DNA of 64,000 nt from Halorussus salinisoli. GTDB lineage: Archaea > Halobacteriota > Halobacteria > Halobacteriales > Haladaptataceae. Of this stretch, positions 1 to 7,126 are shown in pieces. The notes beneath the pieces were generated by a model. That model did no database searches, was not told the origin of the DNA, and was given only the letters and a program-made list of their open reading frames with translations. Where the stretch lies: positions 62,001-126,000 of the forward strand of contig SZNP01000005.1 in assembly GCA_005239435.1 (NCBI GenBank). The letters are read 5' to 3'. Both the position numbers and the translations under genes were made by a program. Within the stretch, counting starts at the first letter, position 1, and each line of letters opens with the position of its first letter.

Positions 1-2
1 GC

Positions 3-74
3 GTCCCCCTGTCCGCGTTGTCGGCCCAGCGAGTCGAGGTCGCAGTCGGCGCGTCCGTCGGGACGAGCGAGTAG
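3..74 (+). CDS. possible C-terminal tail of an upstream gene (partial)
   Basis: An open frame enters from the left edge and stops with TAG at 72-74, giving 23 codons rich in V, A, S and G that end in GTSE. The composition suits a haloarchaeal protein end, and an AT-rich gap before cbtB follows at once. The stretch is too short to recognise, and it could equally be non-coding. Confidence 0.25.
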   Translation, partial: VPLSALSAQRVEVAVGASVGTSE

Positions 75-85
75 CCGCGACGAAA

Positions 86-126
86 GTTTTACAACTTAGC
101 TTGTTTTTGTTAAAATTGAGTTTATA
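86..126 (+). promoter_or_regulatory. AT-rich promoter region of cbtBA
   Basis: This 40-nt AT-rich patch is the only such stretch before the cbtB ATG. TTTTAC at 88-93 lies about 35 nt upstream and could be the TATA element. TTTTAC and a later GTTAAAA form an imperfect inverted pair, which might be a metal-regulator site. That last point is inference. Confidence 0.35.
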
Positions 127-315
127 ATGGCGACTGCCAACGACTCCGTTCACGGTCGAATCGAATCCGCCCGAACCGAACTCACGGCGACGAAGACGGC
201 CATCGGCCTCGCGTTCGTCGCCGCGCTCGGGTTCGCACTCCTGTTCGGTCAGGACCCGATGCTACACGACTCGATGCACAACTTCCGACACGCCGCAGGA
301 ATCACCTGCCACTAG
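127..315 (+). CDS. cbtB: CbtB-type cobalt transporter subunit
   Basis: This is a 62-residue protein with one central hydrophobic segment (about residues 24-42) and a histidine-rich C-terminus. The tail carries HDSMHNFRHA and ends in CH, which matches the short CbtB family. CbtB partners CbtA in a predicted cobalt uptake system found beside B12 genes. cbtA starts 5 nt downstream, so the two are co-transcribed. The ATG follows an AT-rich promoter. The length is usual for the family. The metal specificity is inferred from family and context. Confidence 0.9.
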   Translation: MATANDSVHGRIESARTELTATKTAIGLAFVAALGFALLFGQDPMLHDSMHNFRHAAGITCH

Positions 316-320
316 TTCCG

Positions 321-1082
321 ATGCTCGTCGACTACGTACTACGTGGCCTGAAGGCCGGACTGGTCGCGGGTCTCGCATTCGGTCTCTTCGTCGCTCTCGT
401 GGGTAATCCCCTCGTGGGACTGGCGGAAACGCAGAGCCACGACGAGACGGGCCATCACGGCGAGGGGGGTCACCACGAATCGGTCGTCTCCGAGGCTGTT
501 ACCGGGGCAGTCAGCGTCGGTTCCGGCGTCGTGTGGGGTGTCCTTCTCGGGGTGGTAACGTTCGGCCTCGCGTACTACTTCCTCGAACCAACTCTCCCCG
601 GAGCGTCCGACACCGAGAGCTACCTACTCGCGGCCGCCGGGTTCGTCACGGTTTCGGGAGCCCCGTGGCTCGTCCTCCCGCCACGGCCCGCTGGCGTAGA
701 GCAGGGGCTTCCGACCGACGTTCGGACGTTCTGGTACGCGACGATGATGGTCGTCGGCGCTGCCGTCTGCCTCCTCTCGGGGTACGCCTACCGGCGTCTC
801 GAACCGCGCTTCGGGACGAGTACCGCAATCGGCGGCGCGGCGCTCGCGTTCGGACTCCTCGGCGTCCCGGTCTTGCTCGCTCCCGCGAACCCGACCCCCG
901 GCGTCGTCTCGACCGACCTCGCCGCGTCGCATCGGGGCTTCGTCGTCTTTGGACAGGCCGGTCTCTGGGTCGTTCTCGCCGGTGCGCACGCGTGGCTTGT
1001 TCGACGTGACCGCGATGGAGGACCGACCGCAGAGGGACGGCGCTCCGCCCGAGAGGGGCCCCAAGCGGTTTCGAGCGACTGA
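321..1082 (+). CDS. cbtA: CbtA-type cobalt transporter membrane subunit
   Basis: This 253-residue polytopic membrane protein has about five or six hydrophobic segments (near residues 10-30, 65-85, 100-120, 138-155, 170-190 and 205-228). A His-rich extramembrane stretch (HHGEGGHHE, about 45-53) follows the first segment and could bind metal. The CbtA family is predicted to import cobalt for cobalamin synthesis. cbtB lies just upstream and the [2Fe-2S] protein overlaps the stop codon (TGATG). The large cobalamin operon 2.2 kb away supports cobalt as substrate. The C-terminus (beyond about 230) is charged and probably cytoplasmic. Confidence 0.9.
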   Translation: MLVDYVLRGLKAGLVAGLAFGLFVALVGNPLVGLAETQSHDETGHHGEGGHHESVVSEAVTGAVSVGSGVVWGVLLGVVTFGLAYYFLEPTLPGASDTESYLLAAAGFVTVSGAPWLVLPPRPAGVEQGLPTDVRTFWYATMMVVGAAVCLLSGYAYRRLEPRFGTSTAIGGAALAFGLLGVPVLLAPANPTPGVVSTDLAASHRGFVVFGQAGLWVVLAGAHAWLVRRDRDGGPTAEGRRSAREGPQAVSSD

Positions 1083-1432
1083 TGAACGACCGCACCGAGG
1101 AGGTCCGCGCCAACGGCTTCACCGACCACGTACTGGTCTGTACGAACGACCGCGACTCCGAACACGCCTCTTGTGCGGACGCTCACGGCCGGGCCGTCTT
1201 CGAAGCGGTTCGAGAGTGGCTTCGCGAACGCGGCGTCTTCTGGTCGCGCGTCCACGTCGCCGAGACGAGTTGTCTCGGCCTCTGTAGCGCCGACGGAACG
1301 GCTCTCGCGATTCACCCGCGAAGCCGATGGTACTCCGACGTGACGCCCGGTGAGGTTCCGGACCTGATCCGCGAGGAGTTCGGTCCCGAAGCCGACCGAT
1401 TAGGCGTCGGAAATCCGGACAGTCTCGACTGA
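1082..1432 (+). CDS. thioredoxin-like (2Fe-2S) ferredoxin domain protein
   Basis: This 116-residue protein resembles the thioredoxin-fold [2Fe-2S] ferredoxin family. A first cysteine pair lies near residues 20 and 29 (CTNDRDSEHASC) and a second in CLGLC near 63-67. The middle contains FEAVREWL and the end WYSDVTPGEV, as in (2Fe-2S) ferredoxins attached to CbiX. Its ATG overlaps the cbtA stop, so it belongs to the cobalt uptake operon. The same fold is fused to the C-terminus of CbiX in this window. A redox or metal-handling role in cobalt use is inference. Confidence 0.8.
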   Translation: MNDRTEEVRANGFTDHVLVCTNDRDSEHASCADAHGRAVFEAVREWLRERGVFWSRVHVAETSCLGLCSADGTALAIHPRSRWYSDVTPGEVPDLIREEFGPEADRLGVGNPDSLD

Positions 1433-1535
1433 CCGTCGGACTCACCGGAATAGAAATATTACTAATTCTTTAAGATATTATTTCGTTTTCTTTGACAATA
1501 TATTTATTTCCCCGGTGACGGCAGTGCGTCTCTCG

Positions 1536-1658
1536 TTACTCGCAATCCGTCTCGCGGAACTGCGACAGGCAGTCGAAGTCCGCGCCGCAGTCCTCGCACT
1601 CCCACCGGTCGTTGACGTGATGGTCGCCGATCTCTCGCGGCCAGTTCTGCGTGGACAC
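1536..1658 (-). CDS. small zinc-finger-like protein (40 aa)
   Basis: This minus-strand reading frame is too short for ordinary gene calling. It encodes a 40-residue acidic protein with the motif WECEDCGADFDC and a final DCE, giving four cysteines as CxxC plus two more. A TTTAAG box lies 24 nt upstream of the GTG, which is the haloarchaeal leaderless arrangement. In-frame sequence further upstream contains no ATG and becomes arginine-rich, so the GTG at 1658 is the best start. Small CxxC proteins are common in haloarchaea and usually of unknown function. No partner is evident. A longer plus-strand frame over it has a non-haloarchaeal composition and is probably spurious. Confidence 0.45.
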   Translation of the reverse strand: MSTQNWPREIGDHHVNDRWECEDCGADFDCLSQFRETDCE

Positions 1659-1682
1659 GTGGGGGTGTTCGTGGCCGTCGGA

Positions 1683-1688
1683 CTTAAA
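1683..1688 (-). promoter_or_regulatory. TATA-like box for the 40-aa zinc protein
   Basis: The minus strand reads TTTAAG here. It ends 24 nt before the GTG at 1658, the spacing expected for a leaderless haloarchaeal transcript. Confidence 0.4.
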
Positions 1689-1778
1689 GATTCGGCGTCG
1701 AACCGGTGCGCGTCTTCGGAAGTGCGCTCCTCGCCGTCGCCCGTGACGTCCGCCAGTCTCCTACCACGCTCTTCCCGG

Positions 1779-1787
1779 TATATTGAT
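1779..1787 (+). promoter_or_regulatory. TATA-like box for the Nudix gene
   Basis: TATATTGA is centred about 30 nt before the GTG at 1813. This favours that GTG over the upstream in-frame TTG at 1783 as the start codon. Confidence 0.45.
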
Positions 1788-1812
1788 AGTATGCCGTCTG
1801 AAGGTATCGAGT

Positions 1813-2373
1813 GTGACTAGAGACCTCTCCTGGGAGACCAACTCGACCGATACCGTGTACGAGGGACGCTCGTTCGACGTTTTGGCGGACCACGTCGAGC
1901 TCCCCAACGGTGGGGAGTTCGATTTCGAGTACGTCGGCGAACCGAACGCCGTCGTCGTCTTCCCCGTGACGACCGACGACGAAGTCGTCACGGTCACCGA
2001 GTGGCGTCAGCCGGTCAGGCGGAGTGTCACGGGTCTCCCCGGCGGTAGTATCGAAGACGGCGAATCCCCGGCGGCGACGGCACGCCGCGAACTGGCGGAG
2101 GAGACCGGCTATCGCCCGGACCGCCTCGAAGCGACGATGACGGTCGAGACGACGAACGGTATCTCTGACGGCGTGCATCACCACTTCGTGGCGCACGGAT
2201 GTGAACCGACCGCGGAACGCGATATGGACGAGACCGAATCGGTCTCGGTCGAACTGACGCCGCTCTCGGAGCTTCGCTCGCTGGTCACGGCCGGGGAGGT
2301 CCGGGACGCCAAGACGCTGCTCGGACTGTTCGGGTACCAACTGTTCGCCGCGGACGGAGGGTGCGGGCCATGA
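1813..2373 (+). CDS. Nudix hydrolase, ADP-ribose pyrophosphatase type
   Basis: This 186-residue Nudix protein carries a complete Nudix box: GG, then SIEDGESPAATA, then RRELAEETGY. The REXXEE metal-binding core is intact. The N-terminal region and a run of acidic substrate-side residues resemble ADP-ribose or NDP-sugar pyrophosphatases, which split their substrate to a nucleoside monophosphate and a sugar phosphate. The exact substrate cannot be read from sequence. The GTG start is chosen from the TATA spacing. Its stop overlaps the next ATG (ATGA at 2370-2373), so the unknown membrane protein downstream is probably translationally coupled. Confidence 0.85.
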   Translation: MTRDLSWETNSTDTVYEGRSFDVLADHVELPNGGEFDFEYVGEPNAVVVFPVTTDDEVVTVTEWRQPVRRSVTGLPGGSIEDGESPAATARRELAEETGYRPDRLEATMTVETTNGISDGVHHHFVAHGCEPTAERDMDETESVSVELTPLSELRSLVTAGEVRDAKTLLGLFGYQLFAADGGCGP

Positions 2374-3152
2374 CGGCGTTCGTCGGAACGGTCGTGACGG
2401 GACTCAGCGCACTCGGCGCGCTCATCACGGTCTTCCTCGGGATGCGGCGCGGATGGCGATGGTTCGATGAGCGGTTCCCCGACGAGGAGGCGGTCCGCGA
2501 GGAGGTCGCGGAGGAGCTCTCCGACGAGTTGTTCGTCGACCTCTTCGGTGAGGACGTCTCCGTCGAACGGGTCGACGGCGAGTACGGTGCACGAATCGCG
2601 GCTGCCGCCGCCGACGCCGAGGAGATTCGCCGCCTGTCGGGTAACACGAAGCGAATCGACGGCATGGACGACTTCGACCAGTTCGTCGACCCGACGGTTC
2701 ACACTCGGCTCCTCGTCATCGATCCCGCGAGGCGGTCCGACGCCCAGACGGGTGCGTACACTGGTTTCGAGATGGAAGAGGCGATCGGGCGCGAGCGGGA
2801 CGCCGACCTCTCGTTCATCCGGGGCAGGTACGGCGGACTCCGAGAGTATCTGAAGTCGGACGGCGACTGGGAGAACGCAAAGGCCCGCACCTACGTGACG
2901 ACGCCGTGGATTCGCATGGTGCTGTTCAAAGGCGACGAGGAGGCCGGTTGGCGGGAAGCCGGATTCACGTTCAGTCCGACGCTGGCGGACTTCAACGAGG
3001 AGACGCCGAAGTTCTGGACCGAGGACCCGATGGCGATAAAGGCGCTGCGCTCGATCTACGAAGACGTCTGGCACGACCCGCGAACCGAACCGTACCTCGA
3101 CACCTACGCACGCGTCTTCGGCGACGACGCTCCGGCACCAATCGACTCGTAG
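2370..3152 (+). CDS. membrane-anchored protein of unknown function
   Basis: This 260-residue protein is not recognised. Residues about 3-25 form one transmembrane helix (VVTGLSALGALITVF), followed by an acidic, predicted alpha-helical linker with many E and D to about residue 70. The remaining cytoplasmic domain has conserved-looking aromatic segments such as TPWIRMVLFKG and FTFSPTLADF. The start at 2370 is fixed by an ATGA overlap with the Nudix gene; an in-frame GTG lies 9 nt upstream. Co-translation with a nucleotide pyrophosphatase hints at a shared process. No catalytic motif is evident. Confidence 0.75.
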   Translation: MTAFVGTVVTGLSALGALITVFLGMRRGWRWFDERFPDEEAVREEVAEELSDELFVDLFGEDVSVERVDGEYGARIAAAAADAEEIRRLSGNTKRIDGMDDFDQFVDPTVHTRLLVIDPARRSDAQTGAYTGFEMEEAIGRERDADLSFIRGRYGGLREYLKSDGDWENAKARTYVTTPWIRMVLFKGDEEAGWREAGFTFSPTLADFNEETPKFWTEDPMAIKALRSIYEDVWHDPRTEPYLDTYARVFGDDAPAPIDS

Positions 3153-3303
3153 TCCGGACGCTTTTCCGCTGTTCTTCCGCCGTCGCACCTGTGAGGGGCC
3201 GATGTCGGTTTCGAGTCCCTTCGTCCGCGCCACCCGCTTCCCAGAGAAGTCGCAGACCGAGGCCGGTTCGCTTTCGGTCTTCTCGTCCGCGGGTCGGACG
3301 CGC

Positions 3304-4521
3304 TCACATTGATTCCACGTGAAGCCGATACTCCCCGCGAACGTCGCCCTCGTCGTGGTACTCGACCGGTTCCTCCACGAAGGCCACGCGGTCGCCCGAG
3401 AGCGCGGCCGCGGTCACGATGCCTCCGCTCTCGATTTCGCGGACCGGCCCCTCCGCGGCGTCGAACACCCGCAGAGCGTGAGCCTCCGGGTCGCGGTCGC
3501 GGAAGTGCTGGGCGTAGGGGACCGCGACCCGGCCGCCCGACGCCGCCACCTCGCCGACGAACCCGCCGACCGGGGCCGACCAGAGGCGGTCGCCGTCCTC
3601 GCGCGAAATCGCCGTGATCGTGTGCTCGTTGGGATGCCGACCCTCGGCCTCGCGGCCCTCCGCGGGGAAGGTGTTGCCCGTCACGAACACCGTGGCGTCG
3701 GCCGCGAGATGCGCGTGGTTCGGGTAGGCGTACAGCGTCTCGTCGCCGATTTCGCGCTCGACGCCGAGGTCAGCGGCCCACCGCTTCTCGGCGCTCTCCG
3801 CCCCGAGCAGGTAGCCCCGGTAGTCGCCGTGACTCGCCGCGGCGATCGCTCCTCCGGAGAGCGACACGTCCCCGACCCGGCGTTCGCCTTCAGTTCCGGG
3901 GTCCCAGTCCGCGACGGGGGTGCCGGTCGCGGCGTCCAGCACGACGAGACCGCGGTCGTGGTCGCCGCCGCAACGGTTGTTGGCCACCGCGAGTCGGTCG
4001 TCCCCGAGCGAGAGCGCGATGGGCGAGGCGTCGGTCTCGTACCGCCAGCGGACCCCACCGTCGGACTCGAACGCGTACACCGCGCTCCGCCAGACGCGTT
4101 CGTCACCGTCGCGCTCGTACCGCCGGGCCGCGGCGTAGAGCCGTGCTTCTCCCGCGATCACGTCCACCACGTAGGGGTACCAGAACAGGGTGTCCTTCGC
4201 GGGACCGCAGAGGTCGTCGGCGGTGTCGTAGGACCACTGTTCCTCGCCCGAATCGCCGAGCAGTCGAATCCGGCCGCGGTCGCCCCGCGTGCCGACTGCG
4301 AGGCCGGTTGCAGATCCGGCGAGCGCGACCGCCATCTCCTCGCCCGACTCGCGCCATCGCTCCGAGCCGTCGGCCTCGAGCGCCCGTACGGTCCCGTCGG
4401 CCGTTCCGACCGCGAAGCCGTCCTCGAACGGGGCCACGCTGGAGCGCCGCCACTGCTGGCGACTCCCGCGAGGACTCACCTCGCCCAAGCCGACCGAGAC
4501 GCCGGTTCGTTCGATGCTCAT
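3304..4521 (-). CDS. PQQ-like beta-propeller repeat protein of the cobalamin operon
   Basis: This 405-residue protein is built of repeated beta-blades of the PQQ/BamB type, visible as recurrent A-DG--RW segments such as ALEADGSERW, VYAFESDGGVRW and TAISREDGDRLW. No signal peptide or membrane segment is visible, so it is probably cytoplasmic. It is the last gene of the cbi operon and its ATG overlaps the DUF3209 stop (ATGA). The recurrent His- and Cys-poor blades give no sign of a metal site. It may be a scaffold or a pathway sensor. The role is unknown; operon membership is the main clue. Confidence 0.75.
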   Translation of the reverse strand: MSIERTGVSVGLGEVSPRGSRQQWRRSSVAPFEDGFAVGTADGTVRALEADGSERWRESGEEMAVALAGSATGLAVGTRGDRGRIRLLGDSGEEQWSYDTADDLCGPAKDTLFWYPYVVDVIAGEARLYAAARRYERDGDERVWRSAVYAFESDGGVRWRYETDASPIALSLGDDRLAVANNRCGGDHDRGLVVLDAATGTPVADWDPGTEGERRVGDVSLSGGAIAAASHGDYRGYLLGAESAEKRWAADLGVEREIGDETLYAYPNHAHLAADATVFVTGNTFPAEGREAEGRHPNEHTITAISREDGDRLWSAPVGGFVGEVAASGGRVAVPYAQHFRDRDPEAHALRVFDAAEGPVREIESGGIVTAAALSGDRVAFVEEPVEYHDEGDVRGEYRLHVESM

Positions 4522-4892
4522 TCGTCTTCGACCGGGAACGCCTCGTGGAGCACGTCGTGGGCCTCGCCCAGACCGCCCAGCACGCTCTCGCCCTGCGCGG
4601 TCAGGCGCTGGACCGTCCGCTCGGCGTCGCGGACCGCGACCAGCCGACCCCGGAGGTAGTCGTATTCGGGCGCGTCGTCGTCGGTCCGAGCGATTTCCTC
4701 TTCGAGGTCCACCAGCGCGGCGTCGAGGTGACGTTCGATCTCCGCGAGCGTCTCGGCCGCCGCGAGCGCCCCGACCGGGCCGTCGAGGTGGCCTTCCAAC
4801 TCTTTCTCGGCGTGCTGGCGGGCGCTCTCGTTTTCGGTTCCGAGTACGTTCATCAGTCCGAGTCGTAGTGCTTCGATTTCGTAACAGCTCAT
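4518..4892 (-). CDS. DUF3209 family protein
   Basis: This 124-residue, acidic, all-helical protein begins MSCYEIEALRLGLMN, the signature I associate with DUF3209 proteins found next to haloarchaeal cbiX. A single N-terminal Cys at position 3 is notable. It lies 15 nt downstream of cbiX and overlaps the propeller gene. No catalytic residues are apparent. A helper role for the cobaltochelatase is inferred only from constant proximity. Confidence 0.75.
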   Translation of the reverse strand: MSCYEIEALRLGLMNVLGTENESARQHAEKELEGHLDGPVGALAAAETLAEIERHLDAALVDLEEEIARTDDDAPEYDYLRGRLVAVRDAERTVQRLTAQGESVLGGLGEAHDVLHEAFPVEDE

Positions 4893-4907
4893 CGTTCTAA
4901 TCCGTGT

Positions 4908-6143
4908 TCAAAGGGTTTGGTCTACGATATCGCTCACGATGCGGTCCCTGTCGAGGTGGGACGAGACGATTCGCTCGGCGTCGTCCTCGCCGACGCCGCC
5001 GTACCAGACGCCGTCGGGGTAGACGGCGACCATCGGGCCCTCGCCGCACTGCCCGAGACACGACGACCGGGTGATTCGGGCGTCGGCCTCCTCGGAGTCC
5101 CGGACCTCCTGTCGGAGGCGTTCGAGGACCGCGGCCGACCCCTCGGCCGCGCAGGTCTGGTTGGTACAGACGACGACGTGCTTGTCGGGCGCGTCGTGGA
5201 CGTGCGGGTCGTCGTCCACGTCCTCGCGATCGGCGTGGGCCTCCTGGTGGGTCAACGCCCGGAGCATCGCCCGCGCCCCGCCCTGGTCTTCCTCGTAGCC
5301 GTCGAGTTCGACCTTGTACTTGCAGGTGTCACAGGACATCTCCACGCTTCCGGTCCGGGCCTCCTGCCACCGGTCGGCCAGCACGTCGAGCAGGCGGGAG
5401 TCGGTCCCGAGCGGGTCGCCCGCCGCGGCCTCGACGTACGGGTACTCCTCGGCGAACTCGTCGGTCCAGTCGCGGACCCGCTGGGTCAGCACGCCGTCGC
5501 CGAGCATGTACGGCAGGGCGACCACGGCGTCGGGTCGCTGTTTGGCGATTCCGTGGAGCGTCTCGTCGAGCGTCGGCTCCGTGACGCCGACGAAGGTCGC
5601 CTCGATCGACGAGAACTCGCGGCCCTCGTAGAGCAGGCGCGCCAGTTTGTGTACGTCGGCGTTCGCGTCGGGGTCGCTCGACCCGCGAGCGCAGAGCGCG
5701 ACCGCCACGTCGTCGTCCTCGCGGTCCACGCCCAACTCCTCTTCCACCGCCGCGGCCCGGTCGTCCAGCAGGTCGAGAATCGCCGGGTGGACGCCGAGAT
5801 GCGACCCGACGTCGAATTCGACCTCGGGATGCTCGCGGCGGGCCTGCTCTATCGCCAGCGGCACGTCGTTCTTGACGTGGCTCGCGGCGAACAGCGACAA
5901 CTGGACGACCGATAGCACCTCGACTGCCGGCGCGAGTCCGTCGATGGCGTCCGGTATCGACGGCTCGGCGAGTTCGAGGAACCCGGCGTCTACCGGCACG
6001 CCGACGCGCTCCTCCAGCGCGGCCGCCAGGTCTCGGACCTGCTCGTTCGACTTCTCGCGCCGAGAGCCGTGGCCGACCAGCAGGACGGCCTCGTCCTCGA
6101 ACCCGGCCCCGGTCTCGGTTTCGCTCTCGACTGTCCGGCTCAT
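4908..6143 (-). CDS. cbiX: sirohydrochlorin cobaltochelatase CbiX with C-terminal [2Fe-2S] domain
   Basis: CbiX inserts Co2+ into sirohydrochlorin, the entry step of the anaerobic B12 route. The 411-residue protein has the N-terminal chelatase motif LLVGHGSRR with metal-binding His25, a second His in FAASHVKND, and a second chelatase-like half (residues about 150-280). A CDTC pair and a His/Asp-rich linker (HVHDAPDKH) lead into a C-terminal thioredoxin-like [2Fe-2S] ferredoxin (CTNQTCAAE and CLGQCGEGP). The start at 6143 makes an ATGA overlap with the upstream gene; a longer in-frame upstream extension would overlap that gene by about 100 nt and is unlikely. Confidence 0.93.
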   Translation of the reverse strand: MSRTVESETETGAGFEDEAVLLVGHGSRREKSNEQVRDLAAALEERVGVPVDAGFLELAEPSIPDAIDGLAPAVEVLSVVQLSLFAASHVKNDVPLAIEQARREHPEVEFDVGSHLGVHPAILDLLDDRAAAVEEELGVDREDDDVAVALCARGSSDPDANADVHKLARLLYEGREFSSIEATFVGVTEPTLDETLHGIAKQRPDAVVALPYMLGDGVLTQRVRDWTDEFAEEYPYVEAAAGDPLGTDSRLLDVLADRWQEARTGSVEMSCDTCKYKVELDGYEEDQGGARAMLRALTHQEAHADREDVDDDPHVHDAPDKHVVVCTNQTCAAEGSAAVLERLRQEVRDSEEADARITRSSCLGQCGEGPMVAVYPDGVWYGGVGEDDAERIVSSHLDRDRIVSDIVDQTL

Positions 6144-6826
6144 TTCTCTATCTGTGCGGCCTGTTCGAGGCTCCGACGTAGTTTCCGCCGCCGATTCGGT
6201 GCGAACAGTCCCGACTCCTCGGTGCCGTCGTAGAGCCACTCGCCGAACCGGGCCGCGGCGTCGTCGTCGACGCCGAACCAGTACCGGCCCGACGAAGCCT
6301 CGGACACGTCGCCGGTCGGGGCCTCGACGCTCGCGCGCTCCACGAGTCCTCGAATCGTCTCGACCAATTTACTGTCCTCGTGGGCGAACGAGATTCCCAC
6401 CGCCCCGCTCGAACTCTTGAAGCAGATGGTGCCACATCCCTCCGAGAGTCCCCGGAGGAGTTGGCGGTCGTGGTCGGCGAAGGCGTCGAACCGGTAGCCG
6501 CCGGGTTGGTCCTCGATGGGCAGTCCGAGCGCGGCGCTCGCGCGCTCGGCGAGCGTCGCCCCGATGACCTGTACTGTGTACTCGTCTTCGGTCCGCGTGA
6601 CGGCCGTGTCGTGGGCGTACGCCCGCTCGGAGAGTCGGTGGTCCACGCGCTCCGATCCGGCGACCGCGGCCAGTCGCCGGGCGGCGATCTCGTTGCCGGT
6701 GACTACTTCGATACCGTCCCGCGTCACCTCGCCGTCCCCGGCGACTCGGCCCCAGAAGTAGGCCAGTTCGGGGTGGCTCGCCAGCATGTCGTCGGGCGGG
6801 CTCGCACCGACCTCGGCGTCACTCAT
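6140..6826 (-). CDS. LAGLIDADG-like protein embedded in the cobalamin operon
   Basis: This 228-residue protein has two repeated halves. Each resembles a DOD/LAGLIDADG homing-endonuclease fold: AYFWGRVAGDGEVT near residues 22-35 and LLRGLSEGCGTICF near 123-137. The end (EWLYDG, then RRKLRRSLEQA) matches the usual LAGLIDADG C-terminus. The first repeat keeps an acidic residue of the GDG type; the second has GCG instead, so nuclease activity is doubtful. The gene overlaps both neighbours (ferredoxin and cbiX), which suggests a stable domesticated role in B12 synthesis rather than a mobile intron enzyme. The family assignment is from motif reading only. Confidence 0.65.
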   Translation of the reverse strand: MSDAEVGASPPDDMLASHPELAYFWGRVAGDGEVTRDGIEVVTGNEIAARRLAAVAGSERVDHRLSERAYAHDTAVTRTEDEYTVQVIGATLAERASAALGLPIEDQPGGYRFDAFADHDRQLLRGLSEGCGTICFKSSSGAVGISFAHEDSKLVETIRGLVERASVEAPTGDVSEASSGRYWFGVDDDAAARFGEWLYDGTEESGLFAPNRRRKLRRSLEQAAQIEK

Positions 6827-7121
6827 CGCCGACCGCCCCCGCCGTCGCAGACGCCTCGTCTTCGACGGTCTCCGTCCTCGCAGACTCCCCGTCTTCGACC
6901 GTTTCCACGCTGATGGCTCCAGGCGGGCAGGCCTCGGCGGCCTGCTCGGCGTCGGTGCGGCGGTCGTCTTCGAACTCCGCGACGACGCGGCCGTCCTCCC
7001 GGCGAACGCCCTCGGCGTCGAGCGTGGCGAGTCCGTCCTCGCCCTCCGCGAATCGGTCGTCGCGGGTCAGGCAGGCGAAGATGCCGTCGCAGGCGTCGGT
7101 GTCGATGGTTACTCGATACAT
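6819..7121 (-). CDS. small ferredoxin, single Fe-S cluster type
   Basis: This is a 100-residue protein with the motif CDGIFAC (Cys11, Cys17) and a later CPPGA (Cys65). That three-cysteine pattern fits a mono-cluster [3Fe-4S] or [4Fe-4S] ferredoxin. The acidic C-terminal tail from about residue 75 is typical of halophilic adaptation. It probably supplies electrons within the cobalamin pathway, for example for ring contraction or cobalt reduction. That role is inference from its place between cbiH and the LAGLIDADG-like gene, which it overlaps by 8 nt. The ATG at 7121 lies 5 nt after the cbiH stop. Confidence 0.85.
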   Translation of the reverse strand: MYRVTIDTDACDGIFACLTRDDRFAEGEDGLATLDAEGVRREDGRVVAEFEDDRRTDAEQAAEACPPGAISVETVEDGESARTETVEDEASATAGAVGDE

Positions 7122-7126
7122 CTCTC

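Noticed and set aside
533..1009. Long Arg-rich plus-strand frame inside cbtA
   Set aside because: Highly basic, no haloarchaeal bias and fully contained in cbtA; a shadow frame of a GC-rich gene.
1515..1820. 101-codon plus-strand frame before the Nudix gene
   Set aside because: Low-acidic composition and overlap with the better-supported minus-strand zinc protein.
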